64,000 nt of DNA. Origin: Saccharopolyspora elongata. Its GTDB lineage: Bacteria > Actinomycetota > Actinomycetes > Mycobacteriales > Pseudonocardiaceae. The notes below the pieces were generated by a model that saw only the letters and a list, made by a program, of their open reading frames with translations, was not told the origin of the DNA and did no database searches. Position 1 is the first letter of the stretch, and every line of letters begins with the position of its first letter. Shown here piece after piece: positions 16,425 to 25,512 of this stretch. The stretch spans positions 1-64,000 of the forward strand of contig NZ_SMKW01000006.1 of assembly GCF_004348985.1 (NCBI RefSeq), read 5' to 3'. The position numbers were made by a program, and so were the translations under genes.

Positions 16425-17420
16425 ATGACTGGAGAACTTCCCGCCCGGTCCCTGGGCGGCCTCGACGTTTCGGCCATCGGATTCGGCGCGATGGTGCTGT
16501 CGCCCGGCATGTACGGCGAGATCGACGACGACCGGGCGGTCCGGGCGCTGCGCCACGCGCTCGACGCAGGCACGACGTTAATCGACACCAGCGACGGTTA
16601 CGGCGCGGACGGGCACAACGAGCGCATCATCGGCGAGGCCGTGCGCGGCCGCCGGGACGACGTCGTGATCGCCACGAAGTTCGGCTTCCGGATCCCGGAG
16701 GGTGCGGAGCCGCACCAGTTCCCGGTGAACTACGCCTTCGGCGAGCTGGCGGTGAACGCCGAGCCGAAGCACGTCCGCGGCTACGCCGAGCAGAGCCTCG
16801 CCAACCTCGGCACCGACCGGATCGACCTGTACTACCCGCACTTCCCGGACCCGGTCGTGCCGATCGAGGACACCGTGGGCGCGGTCGCCGAGCTGATCCG
16901 GGACGGGCTGGTTCGGCACCTCGGTCTGTCCAATGTGGATGCGGATCAGCTGCGCCGGGCGCACGCCGTGCACCCGGTCGCCGCGGTGCAGACCCAGTGG
17001 TCGATGTGGCAGCCGATCGACGCGGACCTGCTTGCCACCGCCCGCGAGCTGGGGGTGGGCGTGGTGGCGTGGAGCCCGCTGGGCGGCGGGTTCCTCACCG
17101 GCACGGTCCGGGAGGTCGCCGAGGGCGACTTCCGGCGCAACATCCCGCGCTTCGACGCGGCGCACCTGGCCGCCAACAACGACCGCTACGCGCCGATCCG
17201 GTCGCTGGCCGCGGAACTGGGCATCTCGCCCGGCCAGCTCGCGCTTTCCTGGCTGCTGCACCAGGATCCGGCCGTGGTGCCGATTCCCGGATCGCGGACG
17301 CCCGCGCACATCACCGAGAACCTCGAAGCGGCCCGGATCGGCCTGCACGCCGACACCCTGGCCAGGGTGGACCGGGCGTTGCGCGAGTTCTCCCCGGTGG
17401 GCGCCGGAAACCTGCGCTGA
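16425..17420 (+). CDS. Aldo/keto reductase
   Basis: This is an NADPH-dependent carbonyl reductase, 331 residues, single TIM barrel. The catalytic tetrad is visible: Asp and Tyr in DTSDGYG (near 50-56), Lys in VIATKFGF, His in YYPHFPD. The C-terminal cofactor motif PIPGSRTPAHITENL is typical. ATG at 16425 is preceded by a GGAAG-type ribosome site. The divergent LysR regulator and the palindrome between them suggest inducible expression. Confidence 0.92.
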   Translation: MTGELPARSLGGLDVSAIGFGAMVLSPGMYGEIDDDRAVRALRHALDAGTTLIDTSDGYGADGHNERIIGEAVRGRRDDVVIATKFGFRIPEGAEPHQFPVNYAFGELAVNAEPKHVRGYAEQSLANLGTDRIDLYYPHFPDPVVPIEDTVGAVAELIRDGLVRHLGLSNVDADQLRRAHAVHPVAAVQTQWSMWQPIDADLLATARELGVGVVAWSPLGGGFLTGTVREVAEGDFRRNIPRFDAAHLAANNDRYAPIRSLAAELGISPGQLALSWLLHQDPAVVPIPGSRTPAHITENLEAARIGLHADTLARVDRALREFSPVGAGNLR

Positions 17421-17429
17421 CTGGACGGC

Positions 17430-18158
17430 TCAGAAGGTGCCGCCGCCCGCGTGGATCACCTGGCCCGTGACCCAGCGGCTGTCGTCGGAGGCCAGGAACG
17501 CCGCGATGTCGGCGATGTCGCCGGGCTCGGCGATGCGGCCCAGCGGCGTTTCCGCCGCCATCCTCTCGATGACCGACTCGGGCTGGATCGCGGCCAGCGC
17601 ATCCGTTCGGGTCGCGCCGGGGCACACGCTGTTCACGGTGATCCGGCGCGGCCCCAGTTCCTTTGCCAGCACCCGGACCAGCTGGTCGCCGGCGGCCTTG
17701 GCGGCGCCGTAGAGGCCGGTGCCAGGCCGGTTCATCGCGGTGACGCCACTGGAGATCACCACGATCCGGCCGCCGTCGCGCAGCCGGTTCGCCGCCTCCC
17801 GCAGGGCTATGAAGGTGGCGCGGGCGTTGGTGCCGAACAGCACGTCGAAGTCGTCGTCGGATGCCTCGGCGATGGGCGAGAAGCGGGCGGTGCCGACGTT
17901 GTTCACCAGGACGTCGAGGCTGCCGAAGCGCTGTTCCGCGGCGTCGAAGAGGGCGCGCAGCTGGGCCGGGTCGGTGACGTCGGCCTGGGCCGCCGTCGCC
18001 CGCCCGCCGGCGGCTTCGATCTTGGCGACGACCTCGTCGGCGGCGGCCCGGTCGGACCGGTAGTTGACGACCACGCTCATGCCGTCGGCGCCGAGCCGTT
18101 CGGCGATGGCCCGGCCGATGCCGCGCGAGCTCCCGGTGACCAGTGCTACCCCGTCCAC
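17430..18158 (-). CDS. Short-chain dehydrogenase/reductase (FabG-like)
   Basis: This is a classical SDR oxidoreductase of 242 residues. It has the Rossmann glycine motif TGSSRGIG (8-15), NNVG for adenine-ring contact, Ser in VVISSGV, catalytic YxxxK in LYGAAKAA, and the C-terminal ending WVTGQVIHAGGGTF. GTG at 18158 has GGGGAGAAC upstream. It is divergent from a MarR regulator with an operator-like sequence between. The substrate is unknown; FabG-type 3-oxoacyl or steroid ketones are family options. Confidence 0.9.
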   Translation of the reverse strand: MDGVALVTGSSRGIGRAIAERLGADGMSVVVNYRSDRAAADEVVAKIEAAGGRATAAQADVTDPAQLRALFDAAEQRFGSLDVLVNNVGTARFSPIAEASDDDFDVLFGTNARATFIALREAANRLRDGGRIVVISSGVTAMNRPGTGLYGAAKAAGDQLVRVLAKELGPRRITVNSVCPGATRTDALAAIQPESVIERMAAETPLGRIAEPGDIADIAAFLASDDSRWVTGQVIHAGGGTF

Positions 18159-18184
18159 GTTCTCCCCATCGGTAGAGGTAATCG

Positions 18185-18205
18185 TTAGTCGAGATCATTA
18201 ACTAA
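18185..18205. promoter_or_regulatory. Operator-like palindrome between SDR and marR
   Basis: TTAGT and ACTAA lie 11 bp apart in an AT-rich island of the 86-bp divergent region. It is a candidate MarR operator. Confidence 0.5.
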
Positions 18206-18244
18206 ATTTGTCGAGGTTGTCAACATTCGGGATAGCCTGCGCGG

Positions 18245-18649
18245 ATGGACCCGGACTTCTCGCGCGCCCTGATGGCCCTGCATCGCGAACTGCGCGGGCT
18301 CTACGCGGCCATCGCTCGCCGCTTCGGGCTGACACCGCAACAGGTGGAGCTGCTGTGCCTGCTCAAGGACCGCACGCCTTCCTTCGGTGAACTCGCTGCC
18401 CTGCTCGGCTGCGACAAGACCAACATCACCGGCATGGTCGACCGGTTGGAGCGGCGCAGCCTGCTGACGCGCGTGGCGGATCGCAGCGACCGCCGGATCA
18501 GCCGGCTGAGCCTGACCGAGGAGGGCAAAGCCCTGGGCGACGAGCTCCGCGAGGCCTTCACCGTGCACGTCGCCGAGCGCTGGGGTGCCCTGCCGTCGTC
18601 GGCCGCCGCGGCGATCGTGCACCTGGCGCAAGCCGATCGTGAGCGCTGA
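18245..18649 (+). CDS. MarR-family transcriptional regulator
   Basis: This is a short MarR protein (134 residues). The HTH is FGELAALLGCDKTNITGMVD, followed by RLERRSLLTR, and the wing is VADRSDRRISRLSLTEEG. TAGCCT at 18233-18238 lies 6 nt before the ATG, which suggests a leaderless transcript. It is divergent from the SDR gene, which it probably represses. Confidence 0.88.
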   Translation: MDPDFSRALMALHRELRGLYAAIARRFGLTPQQVELLCLLKDRTPSFGELAALLGCDKTNITGMVDRLERRSLLTRVADRSDRRISRLSLTEEGKALGDELREAFTVHVAERWGALPSSAAAAIVHLAQADRER

Positions 18650-18676
18650 AGCCGGTAAGTACCGGATTTTTGCGGC

Positions 18677-18704
18677 TCGTGAGTGGTAAGAACCGCGCTC
18701 ACGA
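18677..18704. terminator. CGTGAGTG hairpin between convergent genes
   Basis: TCGTGAG and CTCACGA form the outer stem, with GGT/ACC inside. It lies between the marR stop and the helicase stop and shares its arm motif with 8040 and 61898. Confidence 0.6.
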
Positions 18705-20657
18705 CGCGACGACGGTGCCGATCCACAGGAAGTCGCGGGCTCTCGTCAGGGCCACCAGGCGTTGCCGGTGCAGCGCCTCGCGCTCTTCCCGGTAGCCGCC
18801 GGACAGCAACCGCTCGTCGGGCAGGAACACGCTGCGGAACTCGGTGCCCTTGGCGCGGTGCACGGTGCCGACGTGGATCGGCGCGGACTCCCGGCCGTCC
18901 CAGCGGTCCAGCGGCCGGACTGCGAAACCGGCCGCGCGCAGCACTCGCTCCCAGTGCTCGGCGGCGCCGTTGGTGCGGGTGAGCACGGCCGCGGCGGTGT
19001 CGTCGTCGAGCCGCCGGAGCGCGGACACCAGCGCCTCGTCCTGATCGTCGCCCTGCCACTCGACGACCCGCCCGCCGCGCAGCACCGGCAACGCCGAGCG
19101 AAGCGGGACGGTCGGGCCGCCGTCGAGGTCGTCGAACCGGTTGACCGCGTCGAGCTCCCCGGCCTGCGCGACGATCGCGGTGCGGTTGCGGTAGTTGCGC
19201 CGCAGGATCTCGCCGCGCCCCTGCAACGAGATCCCGGCCTCGGACAGCCGCCAGCCGCCGGCGTACACCTGCTGCTGGCCGTCGCCGACGAGCAGCAGCT
19301 GGTTCGGCCCGTCGCCGCTGATCGCGTGCACCAGCCGCAGCCCGATCAGGGTCAGGTCCTGTACCTCGTCGACGACCACCGCGGTGTACTGCCGGGGCAG
19401 CGGGCTGCGTTCGAGCTCTGCCAGCGCCCGCATCAGCACGTCGTTGTGGTCGGACACGCCCCGCTCGCCCAGCGCGCGCTCGTACTCGCAGTAGAACTGC
19501 CAGACGTGGGCCCGGAATTCGGCGGGCAGGTTCGCGCCACGGCCCTTGCGCGGCACCGCCCGGTAGGCCTCCAACGACCGGATGCCGCGGCCCTTGATCA
19601 CCCGGTCGATCTCGTCCTTCCAGTAGCCGCGCGCGGCCCGGAAGTTCCGCAGCGGAGTGGACAGCTCGGTGCGCTGCCACACCGCTTCCAGGGCCTGCTC
19701 CACCTGCGGTTCGTCGACGTCGGCGGCGCGGCCGCGTTCCTCCAGGAAATCCCGCGCCCAGGCGTGCAGGTGGGTGAACTCGATGCGCGACGCGAGGTGC
19801 GGGGCCAGCGACCGGAACTGCGCCTCGGCGATCTTCGGCAGGTTGCTCAAGTGCGTGGTGAACAGCAGCGGCCCGGTGCTCCGCCGCGCCAGGTAGGCCA
19901 ACCGGTGCAGGGCCAGCACGGACTTGCCGGTGCCGGCCGGGCCGGTGATCCGAGCCGGACCGGAATAGTGCCTGCGCACCGCGCCGTGCTGGGCGTCGTC
20001 CAGGAAGATCCGCCAGTCCCGGAACGGCCGGTCCAGGGCGTGCTCGACGCGTTCGCGACGCAGGTCCCGCACGTCGAACAGGCCCGCGGAGCCCGTTTGG
20101 CCCGGCCCGCGCTGCTGCGGGATCCGCTTCGAGTTCCACATGATCGGCGTCAGGTCGAAGGTGCGGCTGTCCAGGTGCCGGGCGATCGCCAGCGCATCCG
20201 CGGCCGTGAGCACCTCGTCGCCGCGCCCCATGATCCGGTCCAGCTCGGCCTCGGTGATCGCGAGGTGCTCGCCGGTGTGCCCGCGGCGGCCCTGGTGGTC
20301 GACGGGATGCACGACCACCGTCCGGGCCGCGGACTCGGTCAGCACGCCCGGCCCGATCGACGCCCCGGCCAGCAGTTCCGCGATCCACAGGAACGCCGCC
20401 CGCGAGTCCTCCCAGCCGGGTTCGGCTTCGCGCAGCAGGATCACCAGCACCCCGGCCGGTCCGACCAGCACGGCATCGGGGCGATTGGCCGGGGTGTGCG
20501 GCGCGAACTGGTTGAGCAGCGGGTACCAGCCGTTGTCGCGCTCCACGGCGAACCGCTGCAGCACCCGGTTCTGCCAGGTCGGCAGGAGCCTGTCGCGCAG
20601 TTCCGCCTCGGCCTCGCGGCGCAGTCTCTCCTGGCGGTGGTGGAAGGTCCCGGTCAC
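18699..20657 (-). CDS. UvrD/Rep-like superfamily 1 helicase with NERD-like N-terminus
   Basis: This 652-residue protein begins with a domain of about 170 residues (LRREAEAELRDRLLPTWQNR ... PDAVLVGPAGVLVI) that resembles the nuclease-related NERD domain. The SF1 helicase core follows: Walker A GPAGTGKSVLALHR near 238-251, Walker B VVVDEVQD near 425-432, motif III VGDGQQQVYAGG, motif IV/V region HVGTVHRAKGTEF and motif VI RLVALTRARDFL. The GTG at 20657 has GGAGG nearby. A role in DNA repair or defence is inferred from domain type only. It stands alone. Confidence 0.85.
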   Translation of the reverse strand: MTGTFHHRQERLRREAEAELRDRLLPTWQNRVLQRFAVERDNGWYPLLNQFAPHTPANRPDAVLVGPAGVLVILLREAEPGWEDSRAAFLWIAELLAGASIGPGVLTESAARTVVVHPVDHQGRRGHTGEHLAITEAELDRIMGRGDEVLTAADALAIARHLDSRTFDLTPIMWNSKRIPQQRGPGQTGSAGLFDVRDLRRERVEHALDRPFRDWRIFLDDAQHGAVRRHYSGPARITGPAGTGKSVLALHRLAYLARRSTGPLLFTTHLSNLPKIAEAQFRSLAPHLASRIEFTHLHAWARDFLEERGRAADVDEPQVEQALEAVWQRTELSTPLRNFRAARGYWKDEIDRVIKGRGIRSLEAYRAVPRKGRGANLPAEFRAHVWQFYCEYERALGERGVSDHNDVLMRALAELERSPLPRQYTAVVVDEVQDLTLIGLRLVHAISGDGPNQLLLVGDGQQQVYAGGWRLSEAGISLQGRGEILRRNYRNRTAIVAQAGELDAVNRFDDLDGGPTVPLRSALPVLRGGRVVEWQGDDQDEALVSALRRLDDDTAAAVLTRTNGAAEHWERVLRAAGFAVRPLDRWDGRESAPIHVGTVHRAKGTEFRSVFLPDERLLSGGYREEREALHRQRLVALTRARDFLWIGTVVAS

Positions 20658-20887
20658 GGCGCCTCCAAATCTCGCGGGGCACCCACCGCCGGACGGCCGG
20701 CACGAGCGCGGAAATCGAGATCGTCGCTCATGACGCCTCCGGCATCCGATGGGAAACCCGCCCCCGGTCGGCGGCCGGAGCCGCCGAGGGTCGACCACGG
20801 TAAGAGCACGCTCGGTATCGACATTAATGCGTTGCGTGTCGTTTTCGGGCGCCCTCGGGCGGGATCACCTGGATGTCGCAGGAGCCG

Positions 20888-22537
20888 TCAGGCGAGCTCC
20901 TCGCGGACCAGAACGTCCAGCGTGGACAGCGGAAGCGCGCCGTGCCGCAGGATCGCGTCGTGGAAGCGGCGGATGTCGAAGGCGTTGCCGAGCCGGTCGC
21001 GGGCCGCGCCTCGGATCCGCTCGATCTCCAACCGCCCCACCAGGTACGACAGCGCCTGGCCGGGAATGCTGATGTAGCGGTCGACCTCGGACGCCGCTTC
21101 CAGCGGGGACAACGTGGTGTGCGAGAGCATGAAGTCGAGCGCCTGCTGCCGGCTCCAGCCGAACTCGTGCAGCCCGGTGTCGACCACCAGCCGGGCGGCC
21201 CGCAGCAGGTCCTGCACGACCATGCCCAGCCGCGCCAGGTCGCCGGAGTACAGCCCCATCTCGTCGGCCAGCCGCTCGGTGTAGAGGCCCCAGCCCTCGC
21301 TGTAGGCGGTGATGCCGACCAGCCTGCGCAGCAGCGGGAGATCGGTGCGTTCCTGGGCCAGGCCGAGCTGCAGGTGGTGGCCGGGCACGACCTCGTGGAA
21401 GGCGATCACCTCCGCGGCGAAGCGGGGCCGCTGCTCGGCCCCCTGGGTGTTCGCGAAGTACACGCCCGGCCGCGACCCGTCGAGCGCGGGCGAGATGTAG
21501 AAGCCGATCGGCGTGCTGTCCGACGCGGTGCCCGGCACCGGCCGCACCTCGCACGGCTGGCTCGCCAGCAGCCCGAACCACTGCGGCGCAACGGCTTCGG
21601 CCCGGCTGATCGCCTCGCGCGCCGCGGCCAGCATCTCCTCGCCGTCGCGCCAGTACAGCTCCGGATCGGATTGCAGGCGGCGCAACACCGCGTCGAATTC
21701 GGCTTCGCCCCAGATCCTCGCGCCGAGCTCGCTGACCTCGCCGCGCAACGACGCGAGGTGGGCCCGTCCGGTCTCGTGGAGCTCCTGCGGCGTGCGATCG
21801 GTGGTGGTCTGGGCGTGCACCAGCCGCCGGTAGGTCTCGCGGCCGCCGTTGATCCAGCACAGCCCGGGCTCGTCGGCGGGGCGGGCGTGCGGGGCGATCT
21901 CCTCGGCGAGCACGTTCCGGTACTGCCGCAGCGCCGGGTGCACCGCGTCGGTGAGCAGGCGCTTGCGCTCGGCTTCGAGGGCCGGTTCGGGCAGCTCCGG
22001 GGTCAGCAGCGGATCGGCTTCGGGCGTGGCGAGGTAGCCGTCGAGGTGCTCGATCGCGTTGTCCACGAGCGGCCGCACCGGGACGCGTCCGGCGGCGATC
22101 CCGTCGCGGAGCCGTTGCGCTGCGGATGCGGTGAACTCGGGGATCCGCCGCAACCGCTGCAGGAAGTCCTCGCCCTGCCCGGCGTCGGCCACCGGCACCT
22201 GGCCCAGGTGGAACAGCAGGCCCGCGACCGGCGCGAACAGGTTCCCGATCACGGTGTACTCGGCGGGGCGGGCGTCGAACTCGTCGACCAGCGCCTGAGC
22301 CTGCTGCACGACCACCGCGATCGTCAGCCGTTGCTCCAGGTCGGCGTGCGAGGTGTCGACGGCCATCGCGCGGACGCGGATGTCCTCGGCGCGCGTTCGC
22401 AGCGCCAGCTCGGCTTCCGCGGAAATGCTCGGCAGCCGGTCGTCGCGGTCCCGGATCCCGTAAAGCGTCGCGCTGACCGGGTCGGCGTCGAACATGACGG
22501 ACAGCAGCTCGTCGGCGAGTTCGGTGGGCGTGCTCAC
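20888..22537 (-). CDS. DUF885-family putative metallohydrolase
   Basis: This 549-residue protein is of the DUF885 family, thought to be zinc peptidases. The HExxx(x)H-type site EVIAFHEVVPGHHLQLGLAQ is near residue 380, and the conserved AYSEGWGLYTERLADEMG follows about 40 residues later, supplying the third ligand. No signal peptide is present, so it should act in the cytoplasm. GTG at 22537 is the start. No operon partner; an intergenic repeat lies directly upstream. Confidence 0.88.
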   Translation of the reverse strand: MSTPTELADELLSVMFDADPVSATLYGIRDRDDRLPSISAEAELALRTRAEDIRVRAMAVDTSHADLEQRLTIAVVVQQAQALVDEFDARPAEYTVIGNLFAPVAGLLFHLGQVPVADAGQGEDFLQRLRRIPEFTASAAQRLRDGIAAGRVPVRPLVDNAIEHLDGYLATPEADPLLTPELPEPALEAERKRLLTDAVHPALRQYRNVLAEEIAPHARPADEPGLCWINGGRETYRRLVHAQTTTDRTPQELHETGRAHLASLRGEVSELGARIWGEAEFDAVLRRLQSDPELYWRDGEEMLAAAREAISRAEAVAPQWFGLLASQPCEVRPVPGTASDSTPIGFYISPALDGSRPGVYFANTQGAEQRPRFAAEVIAFHEVVPGHHLQLGLAQERTDLPLLRRLVGITAYSEGWGLYTERLADEMGLYSGDLARLGMVVQDLLRAARLVVDTGLHEFGWSRQQALDFMLSHTTLSPLEAASEVDRYISIPGQALSYLVGRLEIERIRGAARDRLGNAFDIRRFHDAILRHGALPLSTLDVLVREELA

Positions 22538-22574
22538 AGCACTCCATCCTGCCTCAATCTTCCGACGAGAGTCT

Positions 22575-22745
22575 GTCCTAAGCGGCGGTAGCCGCTTGCG
22601 GTGTGGGACTCAGCTTGCGCCGCCGCGGGTTCTCAGGTGTCGTCTCGCGAGGACAGCCCCAGCGTGGCGTATTGGACATACATGAGTCGGGGGATCCCGG
22701 AGTGAGACGGCTCCTGAGGTTCCGCTACCCGCACCGCCACGCAAA
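22575..22745 (-). repeat. Dispersed intergenic repeat, copy 3
   Basis: It is read on the minus strand. The block at 22714-22740 is the exact reverse complement of 27 bp at 54409-54435. Further down come a GAACCCGCGGCGG block and the hairpin AAGCGGC-TACC-GCCGCTT near 22578. It fills the gap between two divergent genes and shows no coding potential. Confidence 0.65.
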
Positions 22746-22802
22746 CCACATTCGAACCACTCTCCTGCGCGCTGCGTCGATTGGGGCGGGGACAATGAAT
22801 GC

Positions 22803-23624
22803 GTGGATCCGTTGCACGACCCTGACGACGAAGCCCTGCTCGACCCGCGCCAGGCCCGCGATCTCGCCGGGCTCGTCGAGACCGCGAGGCTGGCCTCGGC
22901 CGTCGTGCGGTACGGCCTGCGCACCCAGGTCGGCGCCGCGACCGTGGTGCTCAACCAGGACAACCCGCTGCCGACCGCGAACCACGCGTGCGCGCTGTGG
23001 GGAACGCTCGCCGAGGTCGCCGGAACCCTGCTGGAACTGGAGCAGGTCTTCGCCGAGGCGGGCCGCGACGAGGCCGTCGTCTACGCCTCGCCGACGACCG
23101 TCGCGGAGATCGAGGGCATCGCCGACGACGCCGGGTGGCGTGCGGTGGAAGAACTCGTGGCGATGCTGCACCGGGTTCGCCAGTACGCCAGGGGAGAAGC
23201 GCGCCCGGCCGAAGATCGCGACCTGCTCGCGATCGTGGACCTGATCGCCGACGACGCCGAGCTCTCGGACGCGGGCGAGCGCCGGCTGCTGCGCAACCTC
23301 GGGCACCGGATCGACGACCCGCGCTGCGTGCTGCGCGTCGTCGACGACCCCGGCGCCGACCGCATCGCCGGGTTCGCGCAGGGTTTCATCGAGCGTGGCA
23401 TCGGCCTGGTCGAGCAGGTGATCGTGCGGCCCGGTCGCCGGCGCCGCGGCGTGGGCCGGGAGCTGGTCGCCGACGTCGTCGACGAGCTCCGCGAGCGGGG
23501 ATCGCTGCTGGTCGCGGCGCATACCGAAGAAGGCGGCACGGCCGAGCGGTTCGCGGAGGCCTGCGGTTTCGAGGTCGTCTACGGCGTGACCGCCTACGCG
23601 CGCCGGATCGACGAACTCCTGTGA
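22803..23624 (+). CDS. GNAT-family N-acetyltransferase
   Basis: This 273-residue protein has its GNAT fold in the C-terminal half. VEQVIVRPGRRRRGVGRELV at about 205-224 is motif A with the acetyl-CoA pyrophosphate loop, and AERFAEACGFEVVYGVTAYA is the motif B region. The N-terminal 160 residues are helical and have no assigned function. The start is GTG at 22803, 6 nt after GACAAT, possibly leaderless. The substrate is unknown. Confidence 0.8.
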   Translation: MDPLHDPDDEALLDPRQARDLAGLVETARLASAVVRYGLRTQVGAATVVLNQDNPLPTANHACALWGTLAEVAGTLLELEQVFAEAGRDEAVVYASPTTVAEIEGIADDAGWRAVEELVAMLHRVRQYARGEARPAEDRDLLAIVDLIADDAELSDAGERRLLRNLGHRIDDPRCVLRVVDDPGADRIAGFAQGFIERGIGLVEQVIVRPGRRRRGVGRELVADVVDELRERGSLLVAAHTEEGGTAERFAEACGFEVVYGVTAYARRIDELL

Positions 23625-23684
23625 TGTGCGCCGCTCGCCCGGAATAGCGGTGCGGGGCAGGCGTTAACACTGACGAAACAGTGG

Positions 23685-23718
23685 CTGCGGCGCGGTAACT
23701 CGATTGACCGCGCCGCAG
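23685..23718. terminator. Perfect 12-bp hairpin between GNAT and MFS genes
   Basis: CTGCGGCGCGGT (23685-23696) and its complement (23707-23718) surround a 10-nt AT-rich loop. It lies 60 bp after the GNAT stop; it may terminate that gene or act as an operator. Confidence 0.55.
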
Positions 23719-23731
23719 TGCGCTGCTTCCC

Positions 23732-23744
23732 TTAGTTTGCCTAA
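23732..23744 (+). promoter_or_regulatory. TTAG-N5-CTAA box before the MFS gene
   Basis: TTAGTTTGCCTAA has the TTAG/CTAA half-sites of DtxR/IdeR iron boxes but is shorter than the usual 19-bp site. Related TTTGCCTAAA sequence occurs in the inverted repeat at 15.4 kb. The function is not established. Confidence 0.3.
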
Positions 23745-23760
23745 ACACTTGGGAGGAACG

Positions 23761-25029
23761 GTGTCGAGCAGCCCGGTCACGGCGGACGAGACGACCGAAC
23801 CCGTCGACAGCGGCGACACCGGCATCAGTTCCTTACCTCGCGAGATCTGGATCCTCGTCGTCGGCAGCTTCATCGTCGCCGTCGGCATGGGCATCGTCGC
23901 GCCCGCGCTGCCGACGTTCGCCACCAGCTTCGACGTCGGCGTCACAGCCGCCTCCTTCGTGATCAGCGCGTTCGCCCTGATGCGGCTGGCCTTCGCGCCG
24001 GTCAGCGGCCGCCTGGTGTCGTTCTTCGGCGAGCGCTCGATCTACGTGTGGGGCATCACCATCGTCGGCATCAGCACCGCCGCCTGCGCGTTCGCAGGTT
24101 CCTACTGGCAGCTGCTGATCTTCCGCGCGCTCGGCGGCACCGGCTCGACGATGTTCACGGTGTCGGCCGTGGCGCTGCTGGTCCGCCTCGCCCCGCCGCA
24201 CCTGCGCGGCCGCGCTTCCGGCGTGTGGGCGACGAGCTTCCTGCTGGGCAACGTCTCCGGGCCGATCATCGGCGGCGTCATGGTCGGCTACTCGCTGCGC
24301 CTGCCGTTCATCACCTACGGGATCGCGTTGTTCATCGCGGCGTTCATCGGCTGGCTGCTGCTGCGGAAGTCGACGCTCGCCGCGCCGCAGCCCGACAACG
24401 GAGCACCGTCGATGACGGTCCGCCAGGCGCTGAGCCAGCGTGCCTACCGGGCGGCAATGCTGTCGAACTTCAGCAACGGCTGGGCCGTTTACGGCGTCCG
24501 CATCGCGCTCGTGCCGCTGTTCGTGGTCGAGGCGCTGCGCTCCACCCAGTCGATGGCCGGCGTCGCGCTTTCCGTGTTCGCCGTCGGAAACGCCGCGGTG
24601 CTGCTGCTGTCGGGCCGGATGGCCGACAAGCGCGGCCGCAAACCGCTGGTGCTCGTCGGGCTCCTGGTCTCCGGCCTGGCCACCGCGTCGCTGGGCTTCA
24701 CCGATTCCGTCCCGTGGTTCCTCGCCGCCTCGCTGATCGCGGGCATGGGCGCCGGAATCCTCAACCCGGCCCAGAACGCGGCGGTCGCCGACATCGTCGG
24801 CGCGAAGGGCAAGGGCGGGCCGGTGCTGGCCGCGTTCCAGATGTCCGCCGACTTCGGCGCGATCCTCGGCCCGCTGATCGCCGGCGTCCTCGCCGACACG
24901 GTGTCCTACCAGGCGGCGTTCGCCGTCACCGGCTTCACCGCGGTCCTCGGCCTGGTGGCCTGGATCGGCGCCCCCGAAACCCGCCCGTCCGCCGCGCCCC
25001 GCCCCGCCCCGGCCGCCGACGCGGCGTAG
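23761..25029 (+). CDS. MFS transporter (DHA1-type efflux)
   Basis: This 422-residue protein has 12 membrane segments. LVVGSFIVAVGMGIVAPALP is helix 1; GRLVSFFGERSIYVWG is the loop 2-3 motif; SGRMADKRGRKPLVLVGLLV is the matching loop in the second half. The ending is Ala/Pro-rich. GTG at 23761 is chosen because GGGAGGAA lies 4 nt upstream; a start at 23704 would lack such a site. It is probably a drug or siderophore exporter; an imperfect iron-box-like sequence precedes it. Confidence 0.87.
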   Translation: MSSSPVTADETTEPVDSGDTGISSLPREIWILVVGSFIVAVGMGIVAPALPTFATSFDVGVTAASFVISAFALMRLAFAPVSGRLVSFFGERSIYVWGITIVGISTAACAFAGSYWQLLIFRALGGTGSTMFTVSAVALLVRLAPPHLRGRASGVWATSFLLGNVSGPIIGGVMVGYSLRLPFITYGIALFIAAFIGWLLLRKSTLAAPQPDNGAPSMTVRQALSQRAYRAAMLSNFSNGWAVYGVRIALVPLFVVEALRSTQSMAGVALSVFAVGNAAVLLLSGRMADKRGRKPLVLVGLLVSGLATASLGFTDSVPWFLAASLIAGMGAGILNPAQNAAVADIVGAKGKGGPVLAAFQMSADFGAILGPLIAGVLADTVSYQAAFAVTGFTAVLGLVAWIGAPETRPSAAPRPAPAADAA

Positions 25030-25048
25030 TCGTCGGTCGGCGCTGCGC

Positions 25049-25112
25049 GGCGTTTTCGCGCGAAACCGGCGCGCGCCAGGCGTGGCCGGTGACGGTTTCG
25101 CGCGAAAACGCC
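25049..25112. repeat. Paired TTTCGCGCGAAA palindrome element, locus 1
   Basis: The 12-bp palindrome TTTCGCGCGAAA is at 25054-25065 and 25096-25107, start to start 42 bp. Outer flanks (GGCG...CCG and CGG...CGCC) make the whole element a 20-bp-arm inverted repeat. CAGGCGTGG lies in the middle. It is located just after the MFS stop codon. Confidence 0.75.
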
Positions 25113-25272
25113 GACGCCACCCGCTCGGGTTCGAGTCGCCGAACGCTCCGCCGCGCCGCAGGCTGGGGAAACGATGGGGCAGGTGTCCGGCCGCGGACCG
25201 ATGGGTATCCCGGCACTGACGTCGATCCCGCGGCGTCGTGATCCGTGCCTGCCTTCGATGCGGGAGGACGAC

Positions 25273-25512
25273 ATGAGCACGACAACCGGAATCCCCGGCT
25301 TCGAGCTGGCCGAGGAACTGCTGCTGCAGGAGCTCCGCCACCTGCACGCGACCCGCAACGACACCTTCCTGCACGGCTCGCCGGACGCGTTGCGCGAGCA
25401 CACGGCGCGCACCTTCGAGCTCGAACAGGAGTACCTGCGGCGGCACCCGGAGCGCGAGGTGGATCCCCGCCGCACCCGATCCGGTGCGAGAGGAGAGCCG
25501 CAAAATGCCTGA
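25273..25512 (+). CDS. Small DUF6158-like protein
   Basis: This is a 79-residue soluble protein. IPGFELAEELLLQELRHLHA and TRNDTFLHGSPDALREHTAR are characteristic of a small conserved actinobacterial family that I recall as DUF6158; no function is known. The ATG at 25273 has GGGAGG 7 nt upstream. The stop lies 8 bp inside the following NADH dehydrogenase gene, so the two are translationally coupled, which hints at a link to respiration. Confidence 0.7.
   Translation: MSTTTGIPGFELAEELLLQELRHLHATRNDTFLHGSPDALREHTARTFELEQEYLRRHPEREVDPRRTRSGARGEPQNA

Noticed and set aside
18762-21077. A 771-codon plus-strand frame opposite the helicase and DUF885 genes
   Set aside because: It reads the complement of two well-supported genes and has low-complexity Arg/Gly/His composition.
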